From positions 1,054,001-1,118,000 of the forward strand of contig NZ_PYVX01000001.1 of assembly GCF_003056305.1 (NCBI RefSeq): DNA of 64,000 nt, written 5' to 3'. Source of the stretch: Halomonas denitrificans (GTDB taxonomy: Bacteria > Pseudomonadota > Gammaproteobacteria > Pseudomonadales > Halomonadaceae). This document shows positions 18,738 through 26,807 of this stretch, in pieces. Positions within the stretch are counted from its first letter, which is position 1. Every line of letters begins with the position of its first letter. A model generated the notes under the pieces. That model saw only the letters and a list, made by a program, of their open reading frames with translations, did not search any database and was not told the DNA's origin. The position numbers and the translations under genes are program-made.

Positions 18738-19121
18738 ATGAACGTCTACGTTATCCTCGAGGGCGTCATCGCCTTCTTCCTGATCGCCGGGGGCATCTTC
18801 GCCTTCATCGGCTCGCTGGGCATGGCCCACCTGCGCGACTTCTACATGCGCCTGCACGGGCCGACCAAGGCGACCACCCTGGGGATCGGCTGCATCCTGA
18901 TCAGCTCGATGCTCTACTTCTCGACCACCCAGGGCGAGCCGATCATCCAGGAGATGCTGATCACCCTGTTCCTGTTCATCACCGCACCGGTGAGCGCCCA
19001 CCTGCTGGCCAAGACGGGCCTGCACCTCACGCTCAAGCACGTGCCCAAGACCCGCGGCAAGCCCGTGGAGCTCTATCGCGAGGAGGTCGGCGAGAAGCCC
19101 GTCCCGCACCCGGAGCAGTGA
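18738..19121 (+). CDS. mrpG: Na+/H+ antiporter subunit G (Mrp system 2)
   Basis: A 127-residue subunit with three hydrophobic helices and the MrpG motif LGMAHLRDFYMRLHGPTKATTLG; the C-terminus is basic and hydrophilic. A GGAG element precedes the ATG, 21 bp after mrpF. It closes the rightward operon and converges on hemH with only 13 bp between stops, too short for a separate intrinsic terminator. Confidence 0.94.
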   Translation: MNVYVILEGVIAFFLIAGGIFAFIGSLGMAHLRDFYMRLHGPTKATTLGIGCILISSMLYFSTTQGEPIIQEMLITLFLFITAPVSAHLLAKTGLHLTLKHVPKTRGKPVELYREEVGEKPVPHPEQ

Positions 19122-19134
19122 TCGCGACGGCGCG

Positions 19135-20223
19135 CTAGACCCAGCCGCCGAGCTCGTTGTCGATCACCGAGAGCAGCGCGGCGATGTGGTCGTCGCGGTC
19201 GTTCAGGCAGGGAATGTAGGTGAAGGTCTCGCCGCCGGCCGCGAGGAAGGCGTCGCGGATCTCCTCCTCGATCTCCTCGAGGGTCTCCACGCAGTCGGCC
19301 GAGAAGGCCGGCGAGACCACCGCGATGTGCTTCTTGCCCTGGCGCGCCAGCTCGGCGACGTGCTCCACGGTGGCCGGCCCCACCCACTCCTCGGGGCCGA
19401 ACTGCGACTGGAAGGCCGTCTGGATGGCCGCCTCGTCCCAGCCCAGGCGCTCGCGCAGCAGGCGCGTGGTCTTCTGGCACTGGCAGTGGTAGGGGTCGCC
19501 CTCCAGCAGGTAGCGCTTGGGCACACCGTGGTAGGAGGCCACCAGCACCTCCGGGGGCGTCTCGGCGGCCTCATAGGCCTCGCGCACCGAGTTGGCCAGG
19601 GCGTCGAGGTAGGCGGGATGCTCGAAGTAGGCCGGCACGGTGCGCAGCGACGGCTGCCACTTGAGCTTCATCAGGGTGCGGAAGGCCTGGTCGTTGGCGG
19701 TGGCGGTGGTCGGCGAGGCGTACTGAGGATAGAGCGGGAAGAACAGGATGCGCTCGCAGCCCTCGGCCTGCAGGCGGCGCAGCACGCTGTCGGTGGAGGG
19801 GTTGCCGTAGCGCATGCAGAAGTCCACCACCACCCGGTCGCCGTGACGCTCGGCCAGCCCCTCGGCCACCTTGCGGGTCTGCTCCCGGGTGATGGTCAGC
19901 AGCGGGCTCTCGTCCTTTTCGGTGTTCCAGATGCCGCGGTAGGCCTCGCCGGACTTGAAGGGTCGGCGCGAGAGGATGATCAGCTGCAGCAGCGGCTGCC
20001 ACTTCCAGTCCGGATAGTCGACCACCCGCTTGTCGGAGAGGAACTCGCTGAGGTAGCGACGCATCGACCAGTAGTCGGTGGCATCCGGGGTGCCCAGGTT
20101 GGCCAGCACCACGCCCACCTTGCCCCGGGGCACGGCGGGATGATCGGCGGGTGCATGGGGCGGGCGATCCGCTCGGGGCTGGGCGTGGTCGGCGGCGGCA
20201 AGCGGCGTCTCGGGGGCGGCCAT
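19135..20223 (-). CDS. hemH: Ferrochelatase
   Basis: A 362-residue enzyme that inserts Fe2+ into protoporphyrin IX, the final step of protoheme synthesis, at the cytoplasmic membrane. It shows VGVVLANLGTPDATDYWSMRRYL near residue 38, FFPLYPQYASPTTATANDQ, the SYHGVPKRYLLEGDPYHCQC segment with the conserved His-Gly, and SPAFSADCVETLEEI with the metal-site glutamate. The first 34 residues are a low-complexity extension with no counterpart in E. coli. The gene is divergent from the iron-sulfur photolyase gene across 132 bp, so it may share light or stress control; free porphyrin is a photosensitiser. Confidence 0.96.
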   Translation of the reverse strand: MAAPETPLAAADHAQPRADRPPHAPADHPAVPRGKVGVVLANLGTPDATDYWSMRRYLSEFLSDKRVVDYPDWKWQPLLQLIILSRRPFKSGEAYRGIWNTEKDESPLLTITREQTRKVAEGLAERHGDRVVVDFCMRYGNPSTDSVLRRLQAEGCERILFFPLYPQYASPTTATANDQAFRTLMKLKWQPSLRTVPAYFEHPAYLDALANSVREAYEAAETPPEVLVASYHGVPKRYLLEGDPYHCQCQKTTRLLRERLGWDEAAIQTAFQSQFGPEEWVGPATVEHVAELARQGKKHIAVVSPAFSADCVETLEEIEEEIRDAFLAAGGETFTYIPCLNDRDDHIAALLSVIDNELGGWV

Positions 20224-20314
20224 GAGGTCATCCTTGTGATAGCTCGGGTGAACGGGGTCGCGATGGTCGCGAGAGGCTAAAGCCTACCACCGACGGGCGC
20301 CATCGCGGAATCGA

Positions 20315-20341
20315 GTTATACTATAACGACCATTTGTACAA
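20315..20341 (+). promoter_or_regulatory. Promoter/operator of the iron-sulfur photolyase operon
   Basis: GTTATACTATAAC (20315-20327) is a perfect odd-length palindrome containing a TATACT -10-like hexamer (20317-20322). Eight bases further lies the TTGTACAA palindrome (20334-20341), part of an 11-mer CATTTGTACAA that is identical to the sequence before the cryptochrome operon (7104-7114). If TATACT is the -10, TTGTACAA would cover the transcription start region. No clear ribosome site precedes the ATG at 20356. The same gap must also serve hemH. Confidence 0.55.
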
Positions 20342-20355
20342 CTTCTGGTCAATTC

Positions 20356-21957
20356 ATGCCCACACCGCTGATCCTGGTCCTCGGCGACCAGCTGAGCCAC
20401 GACCTCGCCACCCTGCGCGACCTGCCGGACGGGGCGGTCATCGCCCTGTGCGAGGTGGGCGCCGAGGCGAGCTACGTGCCCCACCACCCCCAGAAGATCG
20501 CGCTGATCTTCGCGGCCATGCGCCACTTCGCCGAGGAGCTTCGCGAGCGCGGCCTTCTCGTGCACTACAGCGCCCTGGACGACGACGACAACGCCCAGGA
20601 CCTGATCAGCGAGGCGGAGCGCCTCGCCGACCGCTACGGCTGCGACGAGATCCGCGCCGTGCGCCCCGGCGAGTGGCGGCTGTGGCAGGCGATGGGCGAG
20701 CGCGCCGAGGCCGAGCGGCCCTGGCGGCTCGTCGAGGATGACCGCTTCTTCAGCACCCCCGAAGCGTTCGACGCCTGGGCCCGGGGCCGCAAGGCCCCGC
20801 GCCAGGAGCACTTCTATCGCCTGCTGCGCCGCCGCACCGGGCTCTTGATGGAGGGCGATGCGCCCGCCGGCGGAAAGTGGAACTTCGATCACGACAACCG
20901 CGAACCGCTGCCCGACTCGCTGCGTCCGCCCGCACCCCCCGAGCACCGCCGTGACGCCACCACCGAGGCGGTGCTCGCCCTGGTGGCCGAGCGCTTCGGG
21001 GATCACTTCGGCACCCTCGAGGGCTTCCACTGGCCGGTCACCCGCGACCAGGCGCTGGAGGAGCTCGCCCACTTCCTCGAGCACCGGCTGGCGGCGTTCG
21101 GCCGCCTCCAGGACGCGATCAGCGACCGCGAGCCCTTCCTCTACCACTCGCGGCTATCGACGGCGCTCAACCTCGGGCTGCTCTCGCCCCGGGAGGTGTG
21201 CGAGGCGGTCGAGCGCGAATACCACGAGGGGCGCGCGCCGCTGAATGCCGTGGAGGGCTTCATCCGCCAGGTGCTGGGCTGGCGGGAGTACGTGCGCGGG
21301 CTCTACTGGACGCGCATGCCCGACTACAAGCGCGGCAACGCCCTGGGCGCCAGCCGCGGCCTGCCGAGCTTCTTCTGGGACGGCAAGACCGAGCTTCGCT
21401 GCCTGCGCCGCGCCATCGAGATGACCCGCGACCACGCCTATGCCCACCATATCCAGCGGCTGATGGTCACCGGCAACTTCGCGCTGCTCTGCGACGTGGC
21501 GCCCGAGGCGCTCTGCGACTGGTACCTCGCCGTCTACGCCGACGCCTGCGAGTGGGTGGAGCTGCCCAACACCCTGGGGATGGTGCTGCACGCCGACGGC
21601 GGGCTGATGGGCTCGAAACCCTACTGCGCCTCGGGCAAGTACATCGATCGCATGTCGGATCACTGCCGGCACTGCCGCTTCGACCCGAAGCGGGTCACGG
21701 GCCCCGACGCCTGCCCCTTCAACAGCCTCTACTGGGACTTCCTCGAGCGCCACGCCGACGCCCTCGGCGCCAACCCGCGCATGAAGCTGATCTACGGCAG
21801 CCTGTCGCGCATGAGCGATGACAAGCGCGCCGCCATGCGCGACCAGGCCAGGGCCTTCCTCGAGGGGCTGGATGCCGCGCCTGCCTATGGCCAGGGACCC
21901 CACTGGGCGGGCTATGGCGACGCCGAGCCGGGTGACGCCGGGGAGACGACGCCATGA
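20356..21957 (+). CDS. Iron-sulfur bacterial cryptochrome/(6-4) photolyase (FeS-BCP, PhrB/CryB type)
   Basis: A 533-residue photolyase-related protein that binds FAD and a [4Fe-4S] cluster and repairs (6-4) photoproducts in characterised members. The N-terminus LILVLGDQLSHDL is typical of this class. Four cysteines, C349 (in ELRCLRR), C437 and C440 (in HCRHCRFD) and C453 (in DACPFNSLYWDF), fall one residue off the known cluster ligands C350, C438, C441 and C454 of Agrobacterium PhrB. The FAD region includes GWREYVRGLYW and HHIQRLMVTGNFALL. Its stop overlaps the DCC-family start (ATGA). The length is slightly above the usual ~510 because of an acidic C-terminal tail. Confidence 0.95.
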   Translation: MPTPLILVLGDQLSHDLATLRDLPDGAVIALCEVGAEASYVPHHPQKIALIFAAMRHFAEELRERGLLVHYSALDDDDNAQDLISEAERLADRYGCDEIRAVRPGEWRLWQAMGERAEAERPWRLVEDDRFFSTPEAFDAWARGRKAPRQEHFYRLLRRRTGLLMEGDAPAGGKWNFDHDNREPLPDSLRPPAPPEHRRDATTEAVLALVAERFGDHFGTLEGFHWPVTRDQALEELAHFLEHRLAAFGRLQDAISDREPFLYHSRLSTALNLGLLSPREVCEAVEREYHEGRAPLNAVEGFIRQVLGWREYVRGLYWTRMPDYKRGNALGASRGLPSFFWDGKTELRCLRRAIEMTRDHAYAHHIQRLMVTGNFALLCDVAPEALCDWYLAVYADACEWVELPNTLGMVLHADGGLMGSKPYCASGKYIDRMSDHCRHCRFDPKRVTGPDACPFNSLYWDFLERHADALGANPRMKLIYGSLSRMSDDKRAAMRDQARAFLEGLDAAPAYGQGPHWAGYGDAEPGDAGETTP

Positions 21958-22349
21958 GCCGCCACGCCACACTCCGTGCCCGCGCCCCGGTGACCCTCTT
22001 CCACGACGGCCACTGCCCGCTGTGCCAGCGCGAGGTCGCCTGGCTGTCGCGCCATCCGCGCCGCGCGCGGGTCAGGCTGGTGGACATCCAGGCGCCGGAA
22101 TTCGACGCCGCGGCACTCGGCAGCAGCTTCACGGCGATGATGGGCCGTCTGCACGTGCGCGACGCGGCGGGGGACTGGTACGTGGGCATGGACGCCAGCC
22201 GCGCGCTCTACGCGGTGCTGGGCTATCGTCGGCTGGTCTGGCTGAGCACCCTGCCAGGGATCGGCGGGATGATGGATGCGGGGTACCGCTGGTTTGCCCG
22301 CCGTCGCGTTCGCCTGGGGCGCTGGCTGGAACGGCGGAAGAAGGACTAG
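21954..22349 (+). CDS. Thiol-disulfide oxidoreductase DCC family protein (DUF393)
   Basis: A 131-residue protein with the DCC-family N-terminal motif VTLFHDGHCPLCQREVAWL, where Asp-Gly-x-Cys-Pro-x-Cys suggests a thioredoxin-like redox site. The later part (YVGMDASRALYAVLGYRRL) is also conserved. It is translationally coupled to the iron-sulfur photolyase gene by ATGA overlap. DCC genes often accompany photolyase or oxidoreductase operons; a role in redox maintenance of the partner is only an inference. Confidence 0.88.
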   Translation: MSRHATLRARAPVTLFHDGHCPLCQREVAWLSRHPRRARVRLVDIQAPEFDAAALGSSFTAMMGRLHVRDAAGDWYVGMDASRALYAVLGYRRLVWLSTLPGIGGMMDAGYRWFARRRVRLGRWLERRKKD

Positions 22350-22380
22350 CGGGGCAAGGTAGGCGCTCGCCCGCGCCGGG

Positions 22381-22683
22381 TCAGAAGACCAGCGGCATGC
22401 GCGAGGTCAGCGGGTCGTGGTAGTGGGTCTCGCGGCCGATGACCTCGTCGTGGGGCACCTGCTGCACCAGGTAGGCGCGGTGGATGCCGGCCCGCTTGAG
22501 CTCGAGGTAGACGTCGTCTAGCGAGCGAAACAGGATCGGCTTGCCGGCGCGGGTCAGCATGTGGCGGCCGCCCTCCACGTCCTCGAGCTCGACCTGGTAG
22601 AAACGGCTGCCGGCATGGCCGATCACGCGAATCTCGAAATTGTCGTGGTGGGCCACGAAGTCCTTCAATGCCTGGAAATCCAT
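22381..22683 (-). CDS. DUF6482 family protein
   Basis: A 100-residue soluble protein of unknown function. The YQVELEDVEGGRHML segment, the LFRSLDDVYLELKRAGI helix and the YLVQQVPHDEVIG motif resemble the small gammaproteobacterial family DUF6482, sometimes misnamed as an ABC transporter ATPase. It has no signal peptide, membrane helix or Cys. GGAGGATG lies before the start. The gene converges on the DCC-family gene with 31 bp between stops. Confidence 0.7.
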   Translation of the reverse strand: MDFQALKDFVAHHDNFEIRVIGHAGSRFYQVELEDVEGGRHMLTRAGKPILFRSLDDVYLELKRAGIHRAYLVQQVPHDEVIGRETHYHDPLTSRMPLVF

Positions 22684-22815
22684 GGGGCCATCCTCCTGAT
22701 GTCCGGTCGGTGATGTCGGAGTGCACGCTGGGGACAGCCTGGGCCGCCCCGATGACGATCGCGTGTCGCCGACGTTACCTTCCAGTGACCCCGGTTCCGG
22801 CGCGAGGTTCCAGGT

Positions 22816-23109
22816 CTACTGATATTCGGAGGGGTCGATGGCCTTGCCCAGGGAGTTGCGATCGACCCACTTGCCGGCCTTGGTCTCCTTGTAGCGGAAC
22901 ACCACCTTGTCGCCGACCTTCACCGGGAGCTCCGAGTCCTCGGTCTGGTAGCTGTAGGCCTCGCCGTCCACCTGCAGGTGGTAGCGATAGAGGTCGGGCA
23001 TCCCCAGCCACTCCTTGAAGGGGCCTTCACGCTCCATCGACTGGAGCTCGCCGCGCCCCTCGAGTTTCGGGGTCCGCTGGCGATTGCCGCGTCGAAATCC
23101 GCCTGCCAT
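22816..23109 (-). CDS. Conserved hypothetical small protein
   Basis: A 97-residue protein that I do not recognise. It has a basic N-terminus (AGGFRRGNRQRTPK), then a domain containing MPDLYRYHLQVDGEAYSYQTE and VGDKVVFRYKETKAGKWVDRNS that looks like a small all-beta, OB- or SH3-like fold. There are no Cys residues and no signal peptide. The start at 23107-23109 has CAGGAGAG upstream. A near-consensus promoter lies 35 bp before it, so it is transcribed on its own from beyond the dnaB stop. The basic head and beta barrel could mean nucleic-acid binding, but that is a guess. Confidence 0.75.
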   Translation of the reverse strand: MAGGFRRGNRQRTPKLEGRGELQSMEREGPFKEWLGMPDLYRYHLQVDGEAYSYQTEDSELPVKVGDKVVFRYKETKAGKWVDRNSLGKAIDPSEYQ

Positions 23110-23143
23110 GGTCTCTCCTGCCTGTGGGATTGAAGGGAACGGC

Positions 23144-23171
23144 ATTATACGGGGCCGCCGACGGGACTCAA
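23144..23171 (-). promoter_or_regulatory. Sigma-70 promoter for the small hypothetical gene
   Basis: On the minus strand TTGAGT (23171-23166) is separated by 16 bp from a perfect TATAAT (23149-23144). The expected start is near 23137, giving a 28-nt leader. Confidence 0.7.
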
Positions 23172-23179
23172 GGGGCCCG

Positions 23180-24568
23180 TCACTCGCCGAAGGCCTCGCG
23201 ATAGCTGTCCGGTGCCAGGTCCTCGAAGCGCGTGTACTTGCCGATGAAGGCCATGTGCACCGTGCCGATGGGGCCGTTACGCTGCTTGCCGATGATCACC
23301 TCGGCCAGCCCCTGGTTGTCGGGATTGTCCGGATTGTAGACCTCGTCGCGATAGACGAAGCCGATGATGTCGGCGTCCTGCTCGATGGCGCCGGACTCGC
23401 GCAGGTCCGACATCACCGGGCGCTTGTTGGGGCGCTGCTCCAGGGAGCGGTTGAGCTGCGAGAGCGCCACCACCGGGCAGCCGAACTCCTTGGCCAGCCC
23501 CTTGAGCGAGCGGGAGATCTCCGAGATCTCGCCGGTACGGTTCTCCGAGAAGCCCGGGATCTGCATCAGCTGCAGATAGTCGATCATGATCAGCCCCAGG
23601 TTGCCCTGTTCGCGCACCACGCGGCGGATGCGCGAGCGCATCTCGCTGGGCGAGAGCGCCGCGGTGTCGTCGATGAACAGCTGCTTGTCCTTGAGCAGGT
23701 TGACCGCCGAGGTGAGGCGCGGCCAGTCCTCGTCCTCCAGCTGGCCGGTACGCACCCGGGTCTGGTCGATGCGCCCCAGCGACGAGAGCATGCGCAGCAT
23801 CAGCGATTCCGCGGGCATCTCCATGGAGAACACCATCACCGGCTTGTCGCTCGAGATCACCGCGTGCTCGACCAGGTTCATGGCGAAGGTGGTCTTGCCC
23901 ATGGAGGGACGCCCGGCAATGATCACCAGGTCCGAGGGCTGCAGGCCCGAGGTCATCTCGTCGAGGTCGCGAAAGCCGGTCGAGAGGCCGGTCATCTCGC
24001 CCTGCATGTTGAACAGCTCGTCGATGCGGTCGACCGCCTTGGTCAGCAGCTCGCTCATGCCGATGGGGCCGCCCGACTTGGGCCGCTCCTCGCTGATCTG
24101 GAAGACCAGCCGCTCGGCCTCGTCGACCAGCTCGTCGGCGGGACGCCCCTGGGGGCTGAAGGCGCCGTCGGCGATCTGGCTGGCCGCCCGGATCAGCTTG
24201 CGCAGGGTGGCGCGCTCGCGAACGATGTCGGCGTAGGCGCGGATGTTGCTGGCCGAGGGCGTGTTGCGCGCCAGTTCGGCGAGGTAGGCCAGCCCACCCA
24301 CGGTATCCAGCTGGTCGCGCCCCTCCAGGGCCTCGGAGAGGGTCACCACGTCCAGCGGCCGCCCCGACTCGGCCAGGCCCGCCATGACGTTGAAGATCAG
24401 CCGATGCTCGTAGCGGTGGAAGTCGTCCGCCACCAGGCGGTCGGCCACGTTGTCCCAGGCCTGGTTGTCGAGCATCAGGCCGCCGAGCACCGACTGCTCG
24501 GCCTCCACGGAGTGGGGCGGAACCTTGAGGGCGGCGGTTTCCTGGTCGAGGGCGACGGGCTCGTTCAT
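23180..24568 (-). CDS. dnaB: Replicative DNA helicase
   Basis: A 462-residue hexameric 5'-3' helicase of the replisome. The N-terminal DnaG-interacting domain begins around PPHSVEAEQSVLGGLMLDN. The RecA-like C-terminal domain has Walker A GRPSMGKT (219-226), Walker B in LGLIMIDYLQLM (D330) and the conserved SQLNRSLEQR and DLRESGAIEQDAD motifs. Length is normal and there is no intein. The position downstream of rplI is the usual gammaproteobacterial order. A separate promoter and the rplI terminator lie between them, so the two units are uncoupled. Confidence 0.98.
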   Translation of the reverse strand: MNEPVALDQETAALKVPPHSVEAEQSVLGGLMLDNQAWDNVADRLVADDFHRYEHRLIFNVMAGLAESGRPLDVVTLSEALEGRDQLDTVGGLAYLAELARNTPSASNIRAYADIVRERATLRKLIRAASQIADGAFSPQGRPADELVDEAERLVFQISEERPKSGGPIGMSELLTKAVDRIDELFNMQGEMTGLSTGFRDLDEMTSGLQPSDLVIIAGRPSMGKTTFAMNLVEHAVISSDKPVMVFSMEMPAESLMLRMLSSLGRIDQTRVRTGQLEDEDWPRLTSAVNLLKDKQLFIDDTAALSPSEMRSRIRRVVREQGNLGLIMIDYLQLMQIPGFSENRTGEISEISRSLKGLAKEFGCPVVALSQLNRSLEQRPNKRPVMSDLRESGAIEQDADIIGFVYRDEVYNPDNPDNQGLAEVIIGKQRNGPIGTVHMAFIGKYTRFEDLAPDSYREAFGE

Positions 24569-24604
24569 GGTGCGCGGACCTTCAGGAGGGAAAGGGGCGG
24601 GCTC

Positions 24605-24633
24605 ATTCTACCCGATGGCGGGCGAGGCGAGAA
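24605..24633 (-). promoter_or_regulatory. Probable dnaB promoter
   Basis: On the minus strand TAGAAT (24610-24605) is preceded at 17 bp by a weak TTCTCG. It lies just after the rplI terminator and 37 bp before the dnaB start. Confidence 0.5.
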
Positions 24634-24640
24634 AAGGGAC

Positions 24641-24671
24641 AAAAAGGGGGCGAGGATTCCTCCTCGCCCCC
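24641..24671 (-). terminator. Rho-independent terminator after rplI
   Basis: On the minus strand GGGGGCGAGGA pairs with TCCTCGCCCCC over a four-base loop and is followed by TTTTT. It is a textbook intrinsic terminator 45 bp past the rplI stop. Confidence 0.95.
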
Positions 24672-24716
24672 CTCTTGTCGCGGCACGCCCCGAGGCGCGT
24701 GCCGTCGGCAGCGGCC

Positions 24717-25163
24717 TTACTCGGCCACCACCACCACGCGCACGGTGGCGTCGACTTCGGCATGCAGGTGCAGGTCGATGTCGTACTCGCCGGTCTGGCG
24801 GATCGGACCCTGCGGCATGCGCACTTCGCTCTTGGCGACCTCGATCCCGGCGCTGGAGATGGCCTCGGCCAGGTCACGCGGACCGATGGAACCGAACAGC
24901 TTGCCCTCGTCGCCGGCCTTGGAGACCAGGGAGAGCTCGATGTCGTTCAGCTGTTCAGCGCGCGCCTCGGCCTCGGCCTTGCGCTCGGCGGCCTGGGCCT
25001 CGAGCTCGGCACGCTGCGCCTGGAAGGCCTCGATGTTGTCCTTGGTCGCCGGCACGGCCAGGCCGTAGGGCACCAGGTAGTTGCGGCCGTAACCGGGCTT
25101 GACGGTGACCTGGTCACCCAGACCGCCCAGCTTGCCAATCTTGTCGAGCAGAATGACGTCCAT
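24717..25163 (-). CDS. rplI: 50S ribosomal protein L9
   Basis: A 148-residue large-subunit protein. The N-terminal domain [19 protein letters not shown] and the [16 protein letters not shown] segment are the L9 signature, followed by the long connecting helix (about 40-75) and the C-terminal domain. It is the last gene of the rpsF-rpsR-DUF2232-rplI cluster and is followed by a strong terminator. The start at 25161-25163 is fixed by the invariant N-terminus. Confidence 0.98.
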   Translation of the reverse strand: MDVILLDKIGKLGGLGDQVTVKPGYGRNYLVPYGLAVPATKDNIEAFQAQRAELEAQAAERKAEAEARAEQLNDIELSLVSKAGDEGKLFGSIGPRDLAEAISSAGIEVAKSEVRMPQGPIRQTGEYDIDLHLHAEVDATVRVVVVAE

Positions 25164-25179
25164 TCTCGTAAACCTCTTG

Positions 25180-26031
25180 TCAGTGGCTGCGGGCCAGTCG
25201 TCCACGGAAGTCCGCGAACGTGTCGATGAAGGCCATGAGCAGCACAATGAGAATCATGGGCCAGGTGGTGATCAGCAGCACATAGAAGGCGACCAGCCAC
25301 AGCCCGTTCATTCCCTTATATCCGATAACACCATGCACCAGCGCGATGCCGGCCACCAGCAGCGGCACCCAGGCCAGCATGCCCAGGGCCGGTAGCCCCA
25401 GCACGCCGCCGAGCACCCCGAGCAGCACCAGCAGGGCGAGCTCCCGACGCGACAGGCGCAGCGCGTGGAACTCCTCGCGAAACCCGCCCGGGTTATAGAG
25501 CCCGGCCTGCCAGCCGCGTGCCAGGGCCAGGCAGGCCACGGCGGCGAGCAGCACGATCAGCGCGGTCACGCCACTGATCATCAGGCCGGCCAGCTGCTCG
25601 GTATCCATGCCCTGGGCCGCGAGCTCGCTGAGCATCGCCGCGATGTCCGGCGAGCCCTGGCGCAGCTGCTCCAGCACGAAGGCGGCCCCGCCCGGCGGCA
25701 GGAAGATGCCCAGCTGGATCATGCCCGAGCCGGCCAGGGTGCCGGCGATGATCGCCTCGCTCCAGCTCAGCCGGGCGCGCAGCACCACCGCCATCAGCAC
25801 CACCAGCAGCACGCTGGCGAGCGGGATGACGTCTCCCTGGGTCCACCACAGGCCGGCGGGGATCGCCGCGGCGATCAGCACCGGCAGCGAGGCGGCCATG
25901 CCCTGGCGCAGCGTGACCAGAGCCACCACGGCGGCTCCCAGCCAGAACAGCCAGGGGATGGCGGTGCCCGCGGCGGCCCCCAGGGCCGCGTAGGGCGTGC
26001 CGCGCATCATCCAGCGGGCGACGGGCAACAT
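25180..26031 (-). CDS. DUF2232 family membrane protein
   Basis: A 283-residue integral membrane protein with about eight hydrophobic segments and a conserved C-terminal region ([25 protein letters not shown]). It sits between rpsR and rplI, where many Pseudomonas and Halomonas genomes carry a DUF2232/YybS-like gene. Its function is unknown and no catalytic motif is visible. GTG at 26034 and ATG at 26031 are adjacent and in frame; I use the ATG. The gap after rpsR is only 12 bp, so it is in the ribosomal operon. Confidence 0.85.
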   Translation of the reverse strand: MLPVARWMMRGTPYAALGAAAGTAIPWLFWLGAAVVALVTLRQGMAASLPVLIAAAIPAGLWWTQGDVIPLASVLLVVLMAVVLRARLSWSEAIIAGTLAGSGMIQLGIFLPPGGAAFVLEQLRQGSPDIAAMLSELAAQGMDTEQLAGLMISGVTALIVLLAAVACLALARGWQAGLYNPGGFREEFHALRLSRRELALLVLLGVLGGVLGLPALGMLAWVPLLVAGIALVHGVIGYKGMNGLWLVAFYVLLITTWPMILIVLLMAFIDTFADFRGRLARSH

Positions 26032-26043
26032 CACGCGCAGTGC

Positions 26044-26271
26044 TTACTGGTGGCTGTCGGTGTAGGGCAGCAGCGCCAGGTAGCGTGCCCGCTTGATGGC
26101 GGTGGACAGCTGGCGCTGGTAACGGGCCTTGGTCCCGGTGATACGGCTGGGAACGATCTTGCCGGTCTCGGTGATGTAGGCCTTGAGCGTGTCCAGATCC
26201 TTGTAGTCGATCTGCTTCACGCCTTCAGCGGTGAAACGGCAGAACTTACGGCGACGGAAAAAGCGTGCCAT
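26044..26271 (-). CDS. rpsR: 30S ribosomal protein S18
   Basis: A 75-residue protein with the S18 signature ([11 protein letters not shown] at the N-terminus, then [12 protein letters not shown] and [19 protein letters not shown]). It forms a pair with S6 on the 30S platform. GGAG lies before the start. The gene follows rpsF by 33 bp. Confidence 0.98.
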   Translation of the reverse strand: MARFFRRRKFCRFTAEGVKQIDYKDLDTLKAYITETGKIVPSRITGTKARYQRQLSTAIKRARYLALLPYTDSHQ

Positions 26272-26304
26272 GGGAAGACTCCTTCAGAGGTGCGATGGGG
26301 GTGC

Positions 26305-26676
26305 TCAGGCGGATTCGGTGCTGCGCGGCTTCTCGTCGCGACGGACACGCTTCTCTTCCACCGGCTTCATCATCGGCGAGGCCTCGGTGACGGCTTCCTT
26401 GGCGCGAACCACCAGGCTGCGGATGATGGCGTCGTTGAAGCGGAAGATGTTCTCGATCTCGTCGAGGGTCTCGCCGCTGCACTCGACGTTCATCAGCACG
26501 TAGTGAGCCTTGTGGATCTTGTTGATCGGGTAGGCCAGGTGGCGACGGCCCCAATCTTCGAGGCGATGCACGGTGCCGCCGTTCTCGGTGACGAGGCCGG
26601 TGTAGCGCTCGACCATGGCCGGGACCTGCTCGCTCTGGTCCGGGTGGACCATGAAGACGATCTCGTAGTGACGCAT
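26305..26676 (-). CDS. rpsF: 30S ribosomal protein S6
   Basis: A 123-residue protein. [18 protein letters not shown], the [13 protein letters not shown] segment and HYVLMNVE are S6 hallmarks. The C-terminal tail ([15 protein letters not shown]) is basic with a few acidic residues and does not end in Glu-Glu as E. coli S6 does, so RimK-type poly-glutamylation is not predicted in the same form. The start is at 26674-26676 behind AGGAG; an upstream in-frame start is not conserved. It heads the ribosomal cluster. Confidence 0.98.
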   Translation of the reverse strand: MRHYEIVFMVHPDQSEQVPAMVERYTGLVTENGGTVHRLEDWGRRHLAYPINKIHKAHYVLMNVECSGETLDEIENIFRFNDAIIRSLVVRAKEAVTEASPMMKPVEEKRVRRDEKPRSTESA

Positions 26677-26778
26677 GGAATCTCCTTGCGGTTTGGCAGC
26701 TTCCACAGTGACGACCTCGGGTCGCTCAGGGGAAGCAAGGAGTGATTGTCAAAAGACGGGTTGTCAGAAGACAGGAAT

Positions 26779-26801
26779 GCCCGCTCGCAGGGCGAGCGGG
26801 C
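26779..26801 (-). terminator. Perfect hairpin at the 5' end of the rpsF transcript / after rlmB
   Basis: GCCCGCTCGC pairs with GCGAGCGGGC over a three-base loop. It lacks a T-tract. It could end the rlmB transcript inefficiently. It also lies exactly where the rpsF transcript predicted from the 26808-26836 promoter begins, so it may instead be a 5' stabilising or regulatory stem. Confidence 0.45.
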
Positions 26802-26807
26802 GCAGGT

